From contig NZ_CP116887.1 of the NCBI RefSeq assembly GCF_028421645.1, forward strand, positions 684,001 to 748,000: a DNA stretch of 64,000 nt, given 5' to 3'. Shown here one piece after another: positions 52,971 to 61,490 of this stretch. The stretch's first letter is position 1. Every line of letters starts with the position of its first letter. The translations under genes and the position numbers were made by a program. Under the pieces are notes generated by a model that was not told the origin of the DNA, made no database searches, and was given only the letters and a program-made list of their open reading frames with translations. The DNA comes from Aneurinibacillus sp. Ricciae_BoGa-3. Its GTDB lineage: Bacteria > Bacillota > Bacilli > Aneurinibacillales > Aneurinibacillaceae.

Positions 52971-53258
52971 ATGTTTGATGATACCGTTATACAAATACTA
53001 GGGAGTAGCCCTACAAACACAGCCATGAAACAAATTGTAGGAGACGTTCAAGAGCCACAAGGACAACGGACTACATATATAGAAGTTGAAAAACTCAAAT
53101 TTGATATTCACAAATGTTTATTCATCGATTATATTGAGCCGCTCATTGATTTATCAACGTTTTTAAAAATTGAGGGATTCATCTATAAGGTTTTGAAGAT
53201 AAAAACATACAGTGATTATATGGAAATCTATTTATACAAGGTAAGAAGGCAGGTGTAA
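52971..53258 (+). CDS. Probable head-closure/stopper protein
   Basis: ATG 52971 has AAGGTGG upstream, giving 95 residues. The beta-rich end (FLKIEGFIYKVLKIKTYSDY then MEIYLYKVRRQV) is like small head-closure proteins (gp16/Rcc01689 class), which carry a barrel. The family cannot be named with certainty; position between adaptor and the following larger protein supports the role. Confidence 0.55.
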   Translation: MFDDTVIQILGSSPTNTAMKQIVGDVQEPQGQRTTYIEVEKLKFDIHKCLFIDYIEPLIDLSTFLKIEGFIYKVLKIKTYSDYMEIYLYKVRRQV

Positions 53259-53261
53259 CAG

Positions 53262-54419
53262 ATGCCACTTCTAATGGATGACATGTTCGATTTTCTCCTT
53301 TTTGAAAAAGGCGAGGATATTATTTACAATGGAATACCTGCAAAGGCATTACTACTAGATGCTAGCAGCGAGATTAACTATGAAGATGATAAGGAAATGA
53401 TTACGGACTTTCTCTTTAAAACAGGTGACAGGATACAATACCAAAATGTTGATTGGTTTATTATCGGTCAGGTGAATAAACATCAATCTTTTAAAACATA
53501 CAGAAGTAGGATTCGAAAAGTAGAACAAAGTTTTAAAATGATTTTAAATAACAGAGTAGAAGTATTTCCCGCCATTTTTGAACCGGCTACACAATCCATT
53601 TCCACATCTGCAACCATCAGTGTTTGGTCTGGAAATTTGAAAGCCATTATTCAGGATACCGATTTAGCAAAAAAGATTGCCATTAATCTAGAGTTTCTCA
53701 AGATGGGTGCTAAATGGAAAGTGGATGGATTTACAACGGAACATGCGGGTTTGAGAACCCTTTATTGTGAAAAAGTCTCGCTCGGAAGCAACGATGACCA
53801 GGTTAATGAAATTGCTGATACGAATTTATTGGCTCATTATAGCTTGGCAATATCGAATGGAAGTGCCATTCAAATGGGCGTAACCCAAACGCTTCAGCTT
53901 AATGTGGTAGCTACTGCCACGATAGGAGGAACCCTATCTGCTTTGACAAATCCAGTCATTAATTTTGTTAGTTCCGATCCAACAAAAGCTAGAGTGGATG
54001 CCAATGGACTCGTCACGTTCTTAAATACCGGAAACGTCAATATAACGGCAACATTAGGGATAGATAATGGTTTGGATCAGCCTGCCACCAGTAGCATTGC
54101 GATTACCATCGTTTCTTCACCGCAAGACAATTATACAATAGATATCGTGAATGCCATTGGTGTCTCGATAGCAAACAATGCAACCAGAACATTTGTGGGG
54201 AACAGAAAAAATAATGGTTTTGATGTACCGAATAGCCAATTCGATTTTGAAGTCATACCTGGAACGACGCCAACTACGAAATACACGCTTACGATTATAA
54301 ATGATACAAGCTGCACCATTAAATGTTTAGGCTATCCTTATACAATCACATTAAGATGTTATGACCGGAGTAATCGGCTCTTGTATATTGATAAATCAAT
54401 TGGCTTAAAGGCTATTTAA
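53262..54419 (+). CDS. Last structural protein with Ig-like (BIG2) domain
   Basis: The 385 residues consist of an N-terminal 180-residue part. Its FKTGDRIQYQNVDWFIIGQV segment looks like a phage minor structural protein, possibly a tail terminator or completion protein. A BIG2-like Ig domain follows (about 205-285: SGNGSAI-type entry, VNFVSSDPTKARVDANGLVT, FLNTGNVNITATLGI) and then a further beta domain. Ig-like domains decorate phage heads and tails. It is the last gene of the head module; no tail tube, tape measure or baseplate follows. A convergent terminator closes the operon. Confidence 0.6.
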   Translation: MPLLMDDMFDFLLFEKGEDIIYNGIPAKALLLDASSEINYEDDKEMITDFLFKTGDRIQYQNVDWFIIGQVNKHQSFKTYRSRIRKVEQSFKMILNNRVEVFPAIFEPATQSISTSATISVWSGNLKAIIQDTDLAKKIAINLEFLKMGAKWKVDGFTTEHAGLRTLYCEKVSLGSNDDQVNEIADTNLLAHYSLAISNGSAIQMGVTQTLQLNVVATATIGGTLSALTNPVINFVSSDPTKARVDANGLVTFLNTGNVNITATLGIDNGLDQPATSSIAITIVSSPQDNYTIDIVNAIGVSIANNATRTFVGNRKNNGFDVPNSQFDFEVIPGTTPTTKYTLTIINDTSCTIKCLGYPYTITLRCYDRSNRLLYIDKSIGLKAI

Positions 54420-54520
54420 TCGGTAATCCAACGATTATATCCAAAACATAATTCAGCTTACTTTTTCGTTTGTATTTTTAATCCAAGTTGAAAAATAGTT
54501 TTTTTCCTATCTCAATAAGG

Positions 54521-54560
54521 AAAAACCAGCCGTTTGTCAATTAGCTGGTTTTTCTTTTTT
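54521..54560. terminator. Convergent bidirectional terminator
   Basis: aaaaaccagc (54521-54530) pairs perfectly with gctggttttt (54544-54553); T-runs flank both sides. It separates the rightward head operon from the leftward membrane-protein pseudogene. Confidence 0.85.
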
Positions 54561-56132
54561 TTAACTATTTGCTCCGTTTATGACACTAAGCGAATTATTA
54601 AGTGCCGTTTTATTTTGGTTAGCATCAGGGTTTCCAGAACGAGCTGCTGCTAATACAACGTCAATGGTTCCATCGATTTTGGTCCATGTTACGCCATCCA
54701 TTTTTCGAAGCTTAGGCTCCGCTGCATCCCAATCATGTTCTAGTTGGTCTGCATCTGTTTTTGCCGTTGCAAAGTCGTTCTTGTTTATAGCATTTAGCAT
54801 ATCGTTTTCAATTTTAACAAAATCATTTAATTGTCCAGCTAATTTATTTTTGGAAGCAACAGTTTGCGATTTTTCAGCTACAGTAGCTTGCGAAGAAGCA
54901 GCTTTTGCTGCTATTTTATTTGCTCCATTTAATACACTAAGTGAATTATTAAGTGCCGTTTTATTCTGGTTGGCATCCGGGTTTCCAGAACGAGCTGCTG
55001 CTAATACAACGTCAATGGTTCCATCGATTTTGGCCCAAGTTGTGCCGTCTATTTTTCGAAGCTTAGGCTCCGCTGCGTCCCAATCATGTTCCAAAGTATC
55101 CGCACCTTTTTTTACTGAAGCAAAATCCTTTTTGTTTACTGCATTTAGCATATCATTTTCGATTTTAACAAAATCATTTAATTGTCCAGCCAATGAAGAT
55201 TGTGAAGAAGCTGGCACAGCTTGTGTAGAATCGGATGATCCTGCGACATTATTGTTTAATTGAACATAACCGCCAATACCAACAGCTAAGAAAAAGATCA
55301 GTGTCACAATGGTTTGTAACAGAACATTTTTCTTGCTTCCGTTTGTTTGGTTTGTTTCTGCCGTTTCACTTTTTGTTGTATCAATTTTTGTAACAGCAAG
55401 AAAAACAATGATTGCTAAAATAGCTACAAGAAAAATGACACTCGTAATGGTTGTTCCTAAACCTAATGCACCATTAATTTTTGGCTGAGATAAGTAATCT
55501 CCTAACGATGCTCCAAGTGGGCGAGTAAGAATATACGCAATCCAGAAAGCTAATATTGCATCAAGTTTCGCTTTATACGCCAAGAATATGCAAGCGATGA
55601 TTATAATTACGGATATTCCTGTTCGTAGATAACCAAGACCTAGTTGTTCGGAGAATAAATCACCGACTGCTGTTCCAAGTGCAAATGTGAAAAGGATGGT
55701 GAGCCAATAATAAACTTCTCTTTTTTTGGTAAAAATTGAGTGTATCGAGAGTGTTTTTTCACTAAGATACCAAAAAAGAAACGTTAATCCGAGCAGTACG
55801 GAGAATACTGCGGTACTTGTTTAAAGAGGTACCCCAAGATTGTCCGTTAAGTTATCAGTTACCAAAGTTCCAAATACACTAATAAGCACAACCGTTAGCC
55901 AATAAATGCCTGCATTGTATTTCCTTGCTCTAAATTGAAAAAACAATGCAATAAAAAATGCTATTCCCATAATGATGGTAGTGTTACCTAAACCCAAACC
56001 AAGGTTGAAATTTATGAAGTCAGCAAATGTTTCACCGACAGTTGTACATAAAACCTTGATTATCCAAAAGAAGATAGTAACTTCTGGCACCTTGTTAAGT
56101 AAAATTTTTAAATTATTTTGATTCGTTTCCAA
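54561..56132 (-). pseudogene. COG4705-type membrane protein with duplicated C-terminal domain, frame broken
   Basis: The N-terminal part (55821-56132; KVPEVTIFFWIIKVLCTTVG, VLISVFGTLVTDNLTDNLGV) and the C-terminal part (54561-55583; LDAILAFWIAYILTRPLGAS) are halves of one polytopic membrane protein. They are split by an in-frame TAA after GVPL (near 55821) and a one-base loss in a T-run shortly after; the sense between them (TSTAVFSVLLGL, then REVYYWLTILFTFALGTAVG) is readable in two frames. The C-terminal part continues past the membrane region with a long soluble extension made of two near-identical 90-residue repeats. The downstream half has its own ATG and could still be made as a 340-residue protein. 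Confidence 0.75.
54565..55201 (-). repeat. 351-bp tandem duplication in the membrane-protein pseudogene
   Basis: Two copies with period 351 bp (about 54565-54850 and 54916-55201) encode the domain LAGQLNDFVKIENDMLNA to NNSLSV.NGAN. They differ at few positions, so the duplication looks recent or is kept alike by gene conversion. Confidence 0.85.
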
Positions 56133-56682
56133 ACTATTTCTCCTTTTTTACAGTTTTTCAACAACTTTATTTTATTTCTCCTTGTATCAACACAAAGATA
56201 CATGCTTTTTTAAAACCATGTTATAGTAAGATTAAAATAGTAAGATTAAAATATAGTGAAAAAATTAACGGAAGCCTGCTATGATTTATTGCCAATTTGC
56301 GCCCCAATTTCTTTTATTTCACTTATGGGCTGATGTAACTTCTTTAGGACCTAGTGGTTTGTCCACTTGAAAAATTCTTCGAATTGGGGTAATGTCCTTT
56401 TCTATGCGTAAAAGACCCTTAAGTTAGATCCTCTGATAAAGAAATAAATCAAGATAGAAGCAAAAGTAAAAAATAAAAAGAAAAGGAAAAGGTAAAAAAT
56501 TATTAGCTATCAGGTTCGACTATCTATCTGATGAAATCAATAGCTTATTTTTCTCTAACGGAGATCAATCGATAGTTCAATTAACCGCCTAATTATGGGC
56601 GGTTTTTTCTTTTGGTCAAAAACCAACAGCAATTTATATCAGTACATTTGTTTTAAAAATTTGTATCCTGGAGGGGGATAGA
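56133..56682. other. Gene-free stretch with one terminator
   Basis: The 550 bp contain no recognisable gene. aaccgcc/ggcggtt (56583-56589 with 56598-56604) followed by a T-run is an intrinsic terminator pointing right, about 75 bp upstream of the small gene that precedes the recombinase. A duplicated agtaagattaaaat occurs near 56226-56252. Confidence 0.6.
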
Positions 56683-56808
56683 ATGAATAAAGACAGAACA
56701 GATTATTTGCTTAGCTTACATATTTTACATGAATTAAAGAGGATGAATCTCATTTCCGAAGAGGAATTTATGGCAATTGATCGGGAGAATCAACGATCAT
56801 TTAATTAA
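56683..56808 (+). CDS. 41-residue SHOCT-like protein next to the recombinase
   Basis: The frame MNKDRTDYLLSLHILHELKR then MNLISEEEFMAIDRENQRSF has the SHOCT-like pattern (L..L...GLIS.EEF..I). Small genes of this kind often precede large serine recombinases in Firmicute elements, and could be directionality or regulatory factors. GGAGGGGG lies about 8 nt before the ATG. Confidence 0.6.
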   Translation: MNKDRTDYLLSLHILHELKRMNLISEEEFMAIDRENQRSFN

Positions 56809-56897
56809 TTGGAAGAATAAAGAAATGACTTGCTTGGTTGGTACACCAATTATACCATGTGTGTGTAATCAGAATATAAGAGGGAGGCGTGATACGA

Positions 56898-58499
56898 ATG
56901 GCCAAAGTAGTAAAAGTTATTCCGGTGAAATCAGCCGAAACAATGGAAGGGGAATTTCAAAAGGTAAAGAAAAAAGTGGCAGCTTACTGTCGGGTAAGCA
57001 CCGATTCGGAAGAGCAGAAGGAAAGCTATGAGAATCAATTGAATCACTATACACATCATATCCAAAGTAATTCGGATTGGCAGTTCGTAGACATCTACGC
57101 TGATGAAGGCATTTCCGGAACCAATACGAAAAATCGAACAGAATTTAAACGGATGATAGAAGACGCAAGAGCTGGCAAAATAGACTTAATCCTAACAAAG
57201 TCGATATCCCGCTTTTCACGGAACACGATGGACTTACTAAAATATGTGCGTGAGTTACGGAGTAAAGGGATCGCGGTTTTATTTGAAAAAGAGAACATCA
57301 ACACATTGGATTCTGCCGGAGAAGTATTCCTTACGATATTCAGCTCCATTGCACAGGATGAAAGCCGGAATATCTCAGAGAATTCAAGGTGGGGGATAGT
57401 AAAGGGATTTCAAAACGGAAAAGTATTTTGCAATACCGCACGCTTCCTTGGCTATGACAAAGATAAAAATGGAGAGTTAGTTATAAATGAGGAAGAAGCA
57501 AAGATTGTCAGGAAAATTTATCAGGAATACCTAGAGGGAAAAAGCTATCAGGCTATTGCAAATGGGCTTGAAGCAGACGGTATTACAACGGTAACAGGAA
57601 ATAAAAAATGGTGGGATTCAACCATCACAAAGATTCTAACCAATGAAAAATATTATGGAGCCTTATTACAACAGAAAACAGTAACGGTTGATTTTCTTAC
57701 CCATAAACGTGTAAAAAATGCGGGGCAGGAACAACAGTATTACATAGAAGAGAACCATGAACCGATTATCTCCAAAAAAATGTTTGAGAAAGTACAAGAT
57801 GAGAAAGAACGGAGAGCATTGTTGAAGGGAAACTTACAAGGAAACCGGCAAAAGTATTCCAGTAAATATGCTTTCAGCGGAAAAGTGTTCTGTGGAAATT
57901 GCGGGAATATCTATAAACGCCGAACATGGAACAGCAACAATGCTTCAAAGAAAATTGTGTGGCAATGCAAAACCTATATTAATGAAGGAAAAGATTCATG
58001 TGATGCGAAAGCAGTGGACGAACAAGTATTACAGGAAGCTTTTGTTCGGACATTCAATAGAATAAAAGCAGATAAGGATGGCTTTATAGAAACCCTGTAC
58101 AATAACATTGAGAAAGTGTTGGCGAAACAAGCAGGAGCTGCCGTAATTCAAGACACTGAAGCTAAAATGGAACAGATAAAATCTGAGCTTAGAGGTTTGG
58201 TGCAACTACAGATTCGAGGGCAGATTGATGAAGAAGTCTATAATGAAGAGCAAAACCGGATGTCGCAGGAACTGGATGAATTACGGATGAAACGGTTAGA
58301 ACTGGATAAGGAACAGCATGGGAAAGAACAGTACAAGCAACGGGTGCAGGAAATTATCCAGACCATTCAGAGTAAGCAGGGCTTGCTAGAACAATTTGAT
58401 GATGACATATTCAATGCGTTGGTAGAGAAGATTGAGATTCTCTCGCCAACGCATTTTGTATTTATATTGAAGAGTGGAATGAGAGTGGAGGAAAAATAG
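56898..58499 (+). CDS. Large serine recombinase, likely island integrase
   Basis: The 533-residue protein has a resolvase-type catalytic domain with the nucleophile S34 in YCRVSTDSEEQ, then YADEGISGTNTKNR and ILTKSISRFSRNTMDLL. The recombinase domain follows (FLGYDKDKNGELVINEEEAK, GITTVTGNKKWWDSTI). A zinc-ribbon domain (FCGNCGNIYKRR with CKTYINEGKDSC) and a coiled-coil tail complete the architecture. Members insert DNA at a specific att site without a host factor. ATG 56898 is preferred over a GTG at 56889, where AGGGAGG would be too close. The gene is 5 kb from the right end, separated from it by defence cargo. Confidence 0.93.
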   Translation: MAKVVKVIPVKSAETMEGEFQKVKKKVAAYCRVSTDSEEQKESYENQLNHYTHHIQSNSDWQFVDIYADEGISGTNTKNRTEFKRMIEDARAGKIDLILTKSISRFSRNTMDLLKYVRELRSKGIAVLFEKENINTLDSAGEVFLTIFSSIAQDESRNISENSRWGIVKGFQNGKVFCNTARFLGYDKDKNGELVINEEEAKIVRKIYQEYLEGKSYQAIANGLEADGITTVTGNKKWWDSTITKILTNEKYYGALLQQKTVTVDFLTHKRVKNAGQEQQYYIEENHEPIISKKMFEKVQDEKERRALLKGNLQGNRQKYSSKYAFSGKVFCGNCGNIYKRRTWNSNNASKKIVWQCKTYINEGKDSCDAKAVDEQVLQEAFVRTFNRIKADKDGFIETLYNNIEKVLAKQAGAAVIQDTEAKMEQIKSELRGLVQLQIRGQIDEEVYNEEQNRMSQELDELRMKRLELDKEQHGKEQYKQRVQEIIQTIQSKQGLLEQFDDDIFNALVEKIEILSPTHFVFILKSGMRVEEK

Positions 58500-58527
58500 G
58501 GGACAAATTAAAATACTGGATTAAACT

Positions 58528-59160
58528 TTATAAATTGTTAACCTCTATTAACAAATATTTGAATAAGCCATGGTTAACATTACTGAGATTAGAATAATCT
58601 TTCCAGCCAAGGTGATAGCGACCACTTATTGTTAAGGATTCCCCATGTTTATTAATAGTACTAGGAGCCGTGTCCTCTTTCCATCTTAAAACTCCTGTAA
58701 GAAGTCTACCATGCTGTATACGAAAGTCTCTGTCTTTTGTTTCCCCTTCTTTCCATTCCCGCCAATATCCATTGTCATTTGTTAACATTATTACATATCC
58801 TATCGTTTGTTCACATTCTCTCACAGTATGTTCAATTCGCTGCAGATCCCCTACTACTAGGAATCTGTTATTTGCCGGAGCACCATGTTTTTGCAAATTA
58901 AATATCTCATTATTGTAAGTAATGCTTGTTTTCTTTGTTTTATATTTTAGTTCAATTGCTATATTAATACCTTCATCAGTTCTTACCCAAATATCTATAT
59001 GAGTTCTTCCTTGAAAAACATGTGGATTATATTCAAGTCGTAATTGATATTGAGGGTGTTTCTTGTGTATTTCCCATGCTAGTGCATGTTGAAAATCTGC
59101 TTCTGAATAAAACACGGGTCTTTCATAAGAAAGTGAATTTAATATCTCATGAAGATTCAT
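58528..59160 (-). CDS. Stand-alone PD-(D/E)xK nuclease-like protein
   Basis: The 210-residue protein has RTHIDIWVRTDEGINIAIEL followed by KYKTK. This D..-ExK layout (Asp of HIDIW, Glu and Lys of IELKYK) is the core of the restriction-endonuclease fold. HALAWEIHKKHP before it is the usual first helix. GGAG lies 8 nt before the ATG at 59160; the earlier GTG is inside the ribosome-binding site. It points against the recombinase. A defence or repair role is likely, but no partner gene is visible. Confidence 0.65.
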   Translation of the reverse strand: MNLHEILNSLSYERPVFYSEADFQHALAWEIHKKHPQYQLRLEYNPHVFQGRTHIDIWVRTDEGINIAIELKYKTKKTSITYNNEIFNLQKHGAPANNRFLVVGDLQRIEHTVRECEQTIGYVIMLTNDNGYWREWKEGETKDRDFRIQHGRLLTGVLRWKEDTAPSTINKHGESLTISGRYHLGWKDYSNLSNVNHGLFKYLLIEVNNL

Positions 59161-59324
59161 TGGCTTCACTCCTAATCATAAATAAAATTCATGTCTTATT
59201 TTCTCGTATTCTCTTTTTTGTTTGCCAAATAGAAAAGGACTGCAGTCTACGTTCTAGTAGGAGGTTCATATTCAAGCAGAATGTTTGGAATCAAGAACTC
59301 GCTACTTTTTTTCCGGAAAGTTTA

Positions 59325-59384
59325 CTAAGCAACATGTGCACCGAGTAGAATAAGTGAGCGGGCTACTTTTATGTATTTTTTCAT
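59325..59384 (-). CDS. Possible 19-residue peptide overlapping the AbrB-like gene
   Basis: MKKYIKVARSLILLGAHVA begins within the AbrB-like stop (ATGA overlap). It may be a truncated toxin or membrane peptide or a chance frame. Confidence 0.25.
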   Translation of the reverse strand: MKKYIKVARSLILLGAHVA

Positions 59385-59548
59385 GATGCATCCCCTTTCT
59401 TTTTCGGACGCAACGTTAATTGATAATCAGGTTCCGCTTTTGATAAAACAATCATTCCGTTCTCTATCTTTAGTTCAACTGGGCGACCGTCTAACTTTTC
59501 TGCGAACGAGTCGGGCAGCTTGATTTTTCCGTTTTCATCTACGTTCAT
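59381..59548 (-). CDS. AbrB/MazE-like small DNA-binding protein
   Basis: The 55-residue frame MNVDENGKIKLPDSFAEKLD, then GRPVELKIENGMIVLSK, matches the swapped-hairpin AbrB/MazE pattern (V.. G.I.LP..... L... V.L.). GGGAAG lies about 8-9 nt before the ATG. Such proteins are antitoxins or transition-state regulators. The companion frame downstream is only 19 codons, so the toxin may have been lost. Confidence 0.55.
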   Translation of the reverse strand: MNVDENGKIKLPDSFAEKLDGRPVELKIENGMIVLSKAEPDYQLTLRPKKKGDAS

Positions 59549-59833
59549 GTTATCACTTCCCTTTTTATTCCATGATAGCGGTTATGTCCTTTATCTTCAA
59601 TTGATTGAACAATTAAAATAGCACATATACCATATAACTGTAATTCAACGACAAATATTTCTGCATTTTAAAAAAGAAAGATGTTATGGTCGGCATATCT
59701 GATAAAACACGCAAGGTGATTAGTTAGAAATTGTACAAATAATAGTGTTATTAAAATGAGTGTTATCAACAAATAGATACTATTATATGGTAAGATTTAC
59801 ATAGTCCATATGTTTTATAATGGAGTGATTATT

Positions 59834-60034
59834 ATGAATTTATTGGAGTTAGAAGAACTCCTTGAAAAAAGAGAATTTATATACTACGGTAGGACAAAAA
59901 TCAATATCTTAAAAATTTATAGACCCTTTAATTTAATTGATGTTACGTATGAAAATGATTCTTCTATTTTTACTATAGATGTAATTGCTTTAGAAGCTAC
60001 GCCAAGTAAAGAAATTAGATTTAAATATATATAG
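59834..60034 (+). CDS. 66-residue hypothetical protein heading the ABC-3C operon
   Basis: ATG 59834 with GGAG upstream gives MNLLELEELLEKREFIYYGR and a beta-rich remainder (INILKIYRPFNLIDVTYEND; FTIDVIALEATPSKEIRFKY). It lies 16 nt upstream of the effector gene, in the same operon. It may be a further component or regulator. No family recognised. Confidence 0.5.
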   Translation: MNLLELEELLEKREFIYYGRTKINILKIYRPFNLIDVTYENDSSIFTIDVIALEATPSKEIRFKYI

Positions 60035-60050
60035 GAGGACCAATGGTAAT

Positions 60051-60992
60051 ATGTTGAAATTAATGAACAAAGAGTTAAGTGGGGATTTATGGGAAGTGAT
60101 TTGTGATAGTTGTTACAGAATAAGGTATCAGGATGAAGGATATCAAAAAGTACCTCCTACACACAAAGGTGACTTTGGAGTAGAAGGTTATACTCATAGT
60201 GGCATTGTATATCAGTGCTATTACCCTGAAAAAGAATATACTGATGATGAACTTTATAAAAAGCAACGTATTAAAATGACCCAAGACATAAATAAATTAA
60301 TTAGTAATGGCGAAGGGTTAAAAAGCATTGGAATTGTAAACGTCAAAGAATGGCATTTCGTTGTACCAGAATATAGGGATAAGAGAATTTTAAAGCACCG
60401 TACTGATAAGAAAAAAGTTGTGATCGATGCAAAAAATAATAATGGTTTAGATTATATAGATAAAGACTTTAATATTTTAATTAAAACTGAAGAAGATTTT
60501 TTTCAGGAAATAAATACATTAATAAACCTAGAAAATAATTTCAAATATGACTTTTCATACAGACATACCGGAGAAATTAATTGGAGTGATTGTCAATCTG
60601 AAAAGGTAGATAATATTAAAAGAAAGCTGAAGGCTATAATGACATCAAAAGGTAATGATCTTGATGAAGACCGATTTAATCGTTTAATAAGTATCTATGT
60701 AAGTTATTATACAAAGGGAATTGAGATTTTAAACCAATTAAGAATATCAAATCCAGAGTTGTATGAGAGTATAACTAATATATCTCATACATTTAAAATA
60801 GAGGCACAAGTAAAATGTGATATGAATTTAGATAGATCTATCAATGGAGAACTATTTAATGAAATATTGAAAGATTTTGAGGTTAAGTTAAGTCAAGCTT
60901 TTGGTAAAATAATGACGATTACATCTGTAGCAGAATTAAAAAATGATTTGGTTAGCGGTTGGTTAGCTGATTGTCCTATGGACTTCAGATGA
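60051..60992 (+). CDS. ABC-3C-type effector with nuclease-like N-terminus
   Basis: The 313-residue protein has KGDFGVEGYTHSGIVYQCYY near residue 43-62. The GD.G.DGY...YQCY pattern is found in effector nucleases of ABC-three-component systems. KMTQDINKL and SIGIVNVKEWHFVVPEYRDK follow, and the C-terminal half is helical and probably binds the middle component. Asp, Glu and Gln within the motif could form the active site. AGGAGG lies about 13 nt upstream, slightly long. Confidence 0.6.
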   Translation: MLKLMNKELSGDLWEVICDSCYRIRYQDEGYQKVPPTHKGDFGVEGYTHSGIVYQCYYPEKEYTDDELYKKQRIKMTQDINKLISNGEGLKSIGIVNVKEWHFVVPEYRDKRILKHRTDKKKVVIDAKNNNGLDYIDKDFNILIKTEEDFFQEINTLINLENNFKYDFSYRHTGEINWSDCQSEKVDNIKRKLKAIMTSKGNDLDEDRFNRLISIYVSYYTKGIEILNQLRISNPELYESITNISHTFKIEAQVKCDMNLDRSINGELFNEILKDFEVKLSQAFGKIMTITSVAELKNDLVSGWLADCPMDFR

Positions 60993-61007
60993 TATAGGAG
61001 TGGAAGA

Positions 61008-61490
61008 ATGAGCTCAATAATACCAGATAAAGTGAAGGGTGTAAGTTTTACTAAAAGACCAGGTCCAGTCCCTTATAGCTACAGAATAATTTATAAGGTA
61101 TCACAGATAGCCTTAATACTTTTCTACTGTTGTGGAAGAAAAGCTTGTTCATTGCAAAAGGTTCACATAGTTGCAACAGCGTTAAGTTCTAAAAGTGAAA
61201 TGGACAAACTCCTTCTATTTTTAAAAGGAAGCGAGAAATCAATAATTTTAGTCAGATTTGATCCAGCGATAAATAGGGCGATTGATTTTGCACTTGCTGA
61301 GGGTATAATTCTAAGGCAAAAAAATGGGCTATTTAAATTAACTGAAAAAGGAAAAGAATATATTGTTGAAGTCATTAAAGATAAATCTTTGTTCATTTTT
61401 GAGAAAAATAACCTCGAACAAATTGGGTTAAAACTCACTGAAGATAGAATAAATCAATTAATATCAACCTGGAGTGGTTCGGATGTTTAG
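61008..61490 (+). CDS. ABC-3C-type middle component
   Basis: The 160-residue winged-helix-like protein contains VSQIALILFYCCGRKACSLQ, then LLLFLKGSEKSIILVRFDPA, INRAIDFALAEGIILRQKNG and LFKLTEKGKEYIVEVIKD. Middle components bridge the ABC ATPase and the effector. It starts 15 nt after the effector gene and overlaps the ATPase gene by 8 nt. Confidence 0.65.
   Translation: MSSIIPDKVKGVSFTKRPGPVPYSYRIIYKVSQIALILFYCCGRKACSLQKVHIVATALSSKSEMDKLLLFLKGSEKSIILVRFDPAINRAIDFALAEGIILRQKNGLFKLTEKGKEYIVEVIKDKSLFIFEKNNLEQIGLKLTEDRINQLISTWSGSDV

Noticed and set aside
54580..55263. Long plus-strand frame opposite the duplicated membrane-protein domain
   Set aside because: It is a mirror of the repeated coding sequence on the minus strand and has no ribosome-binding site or family features.
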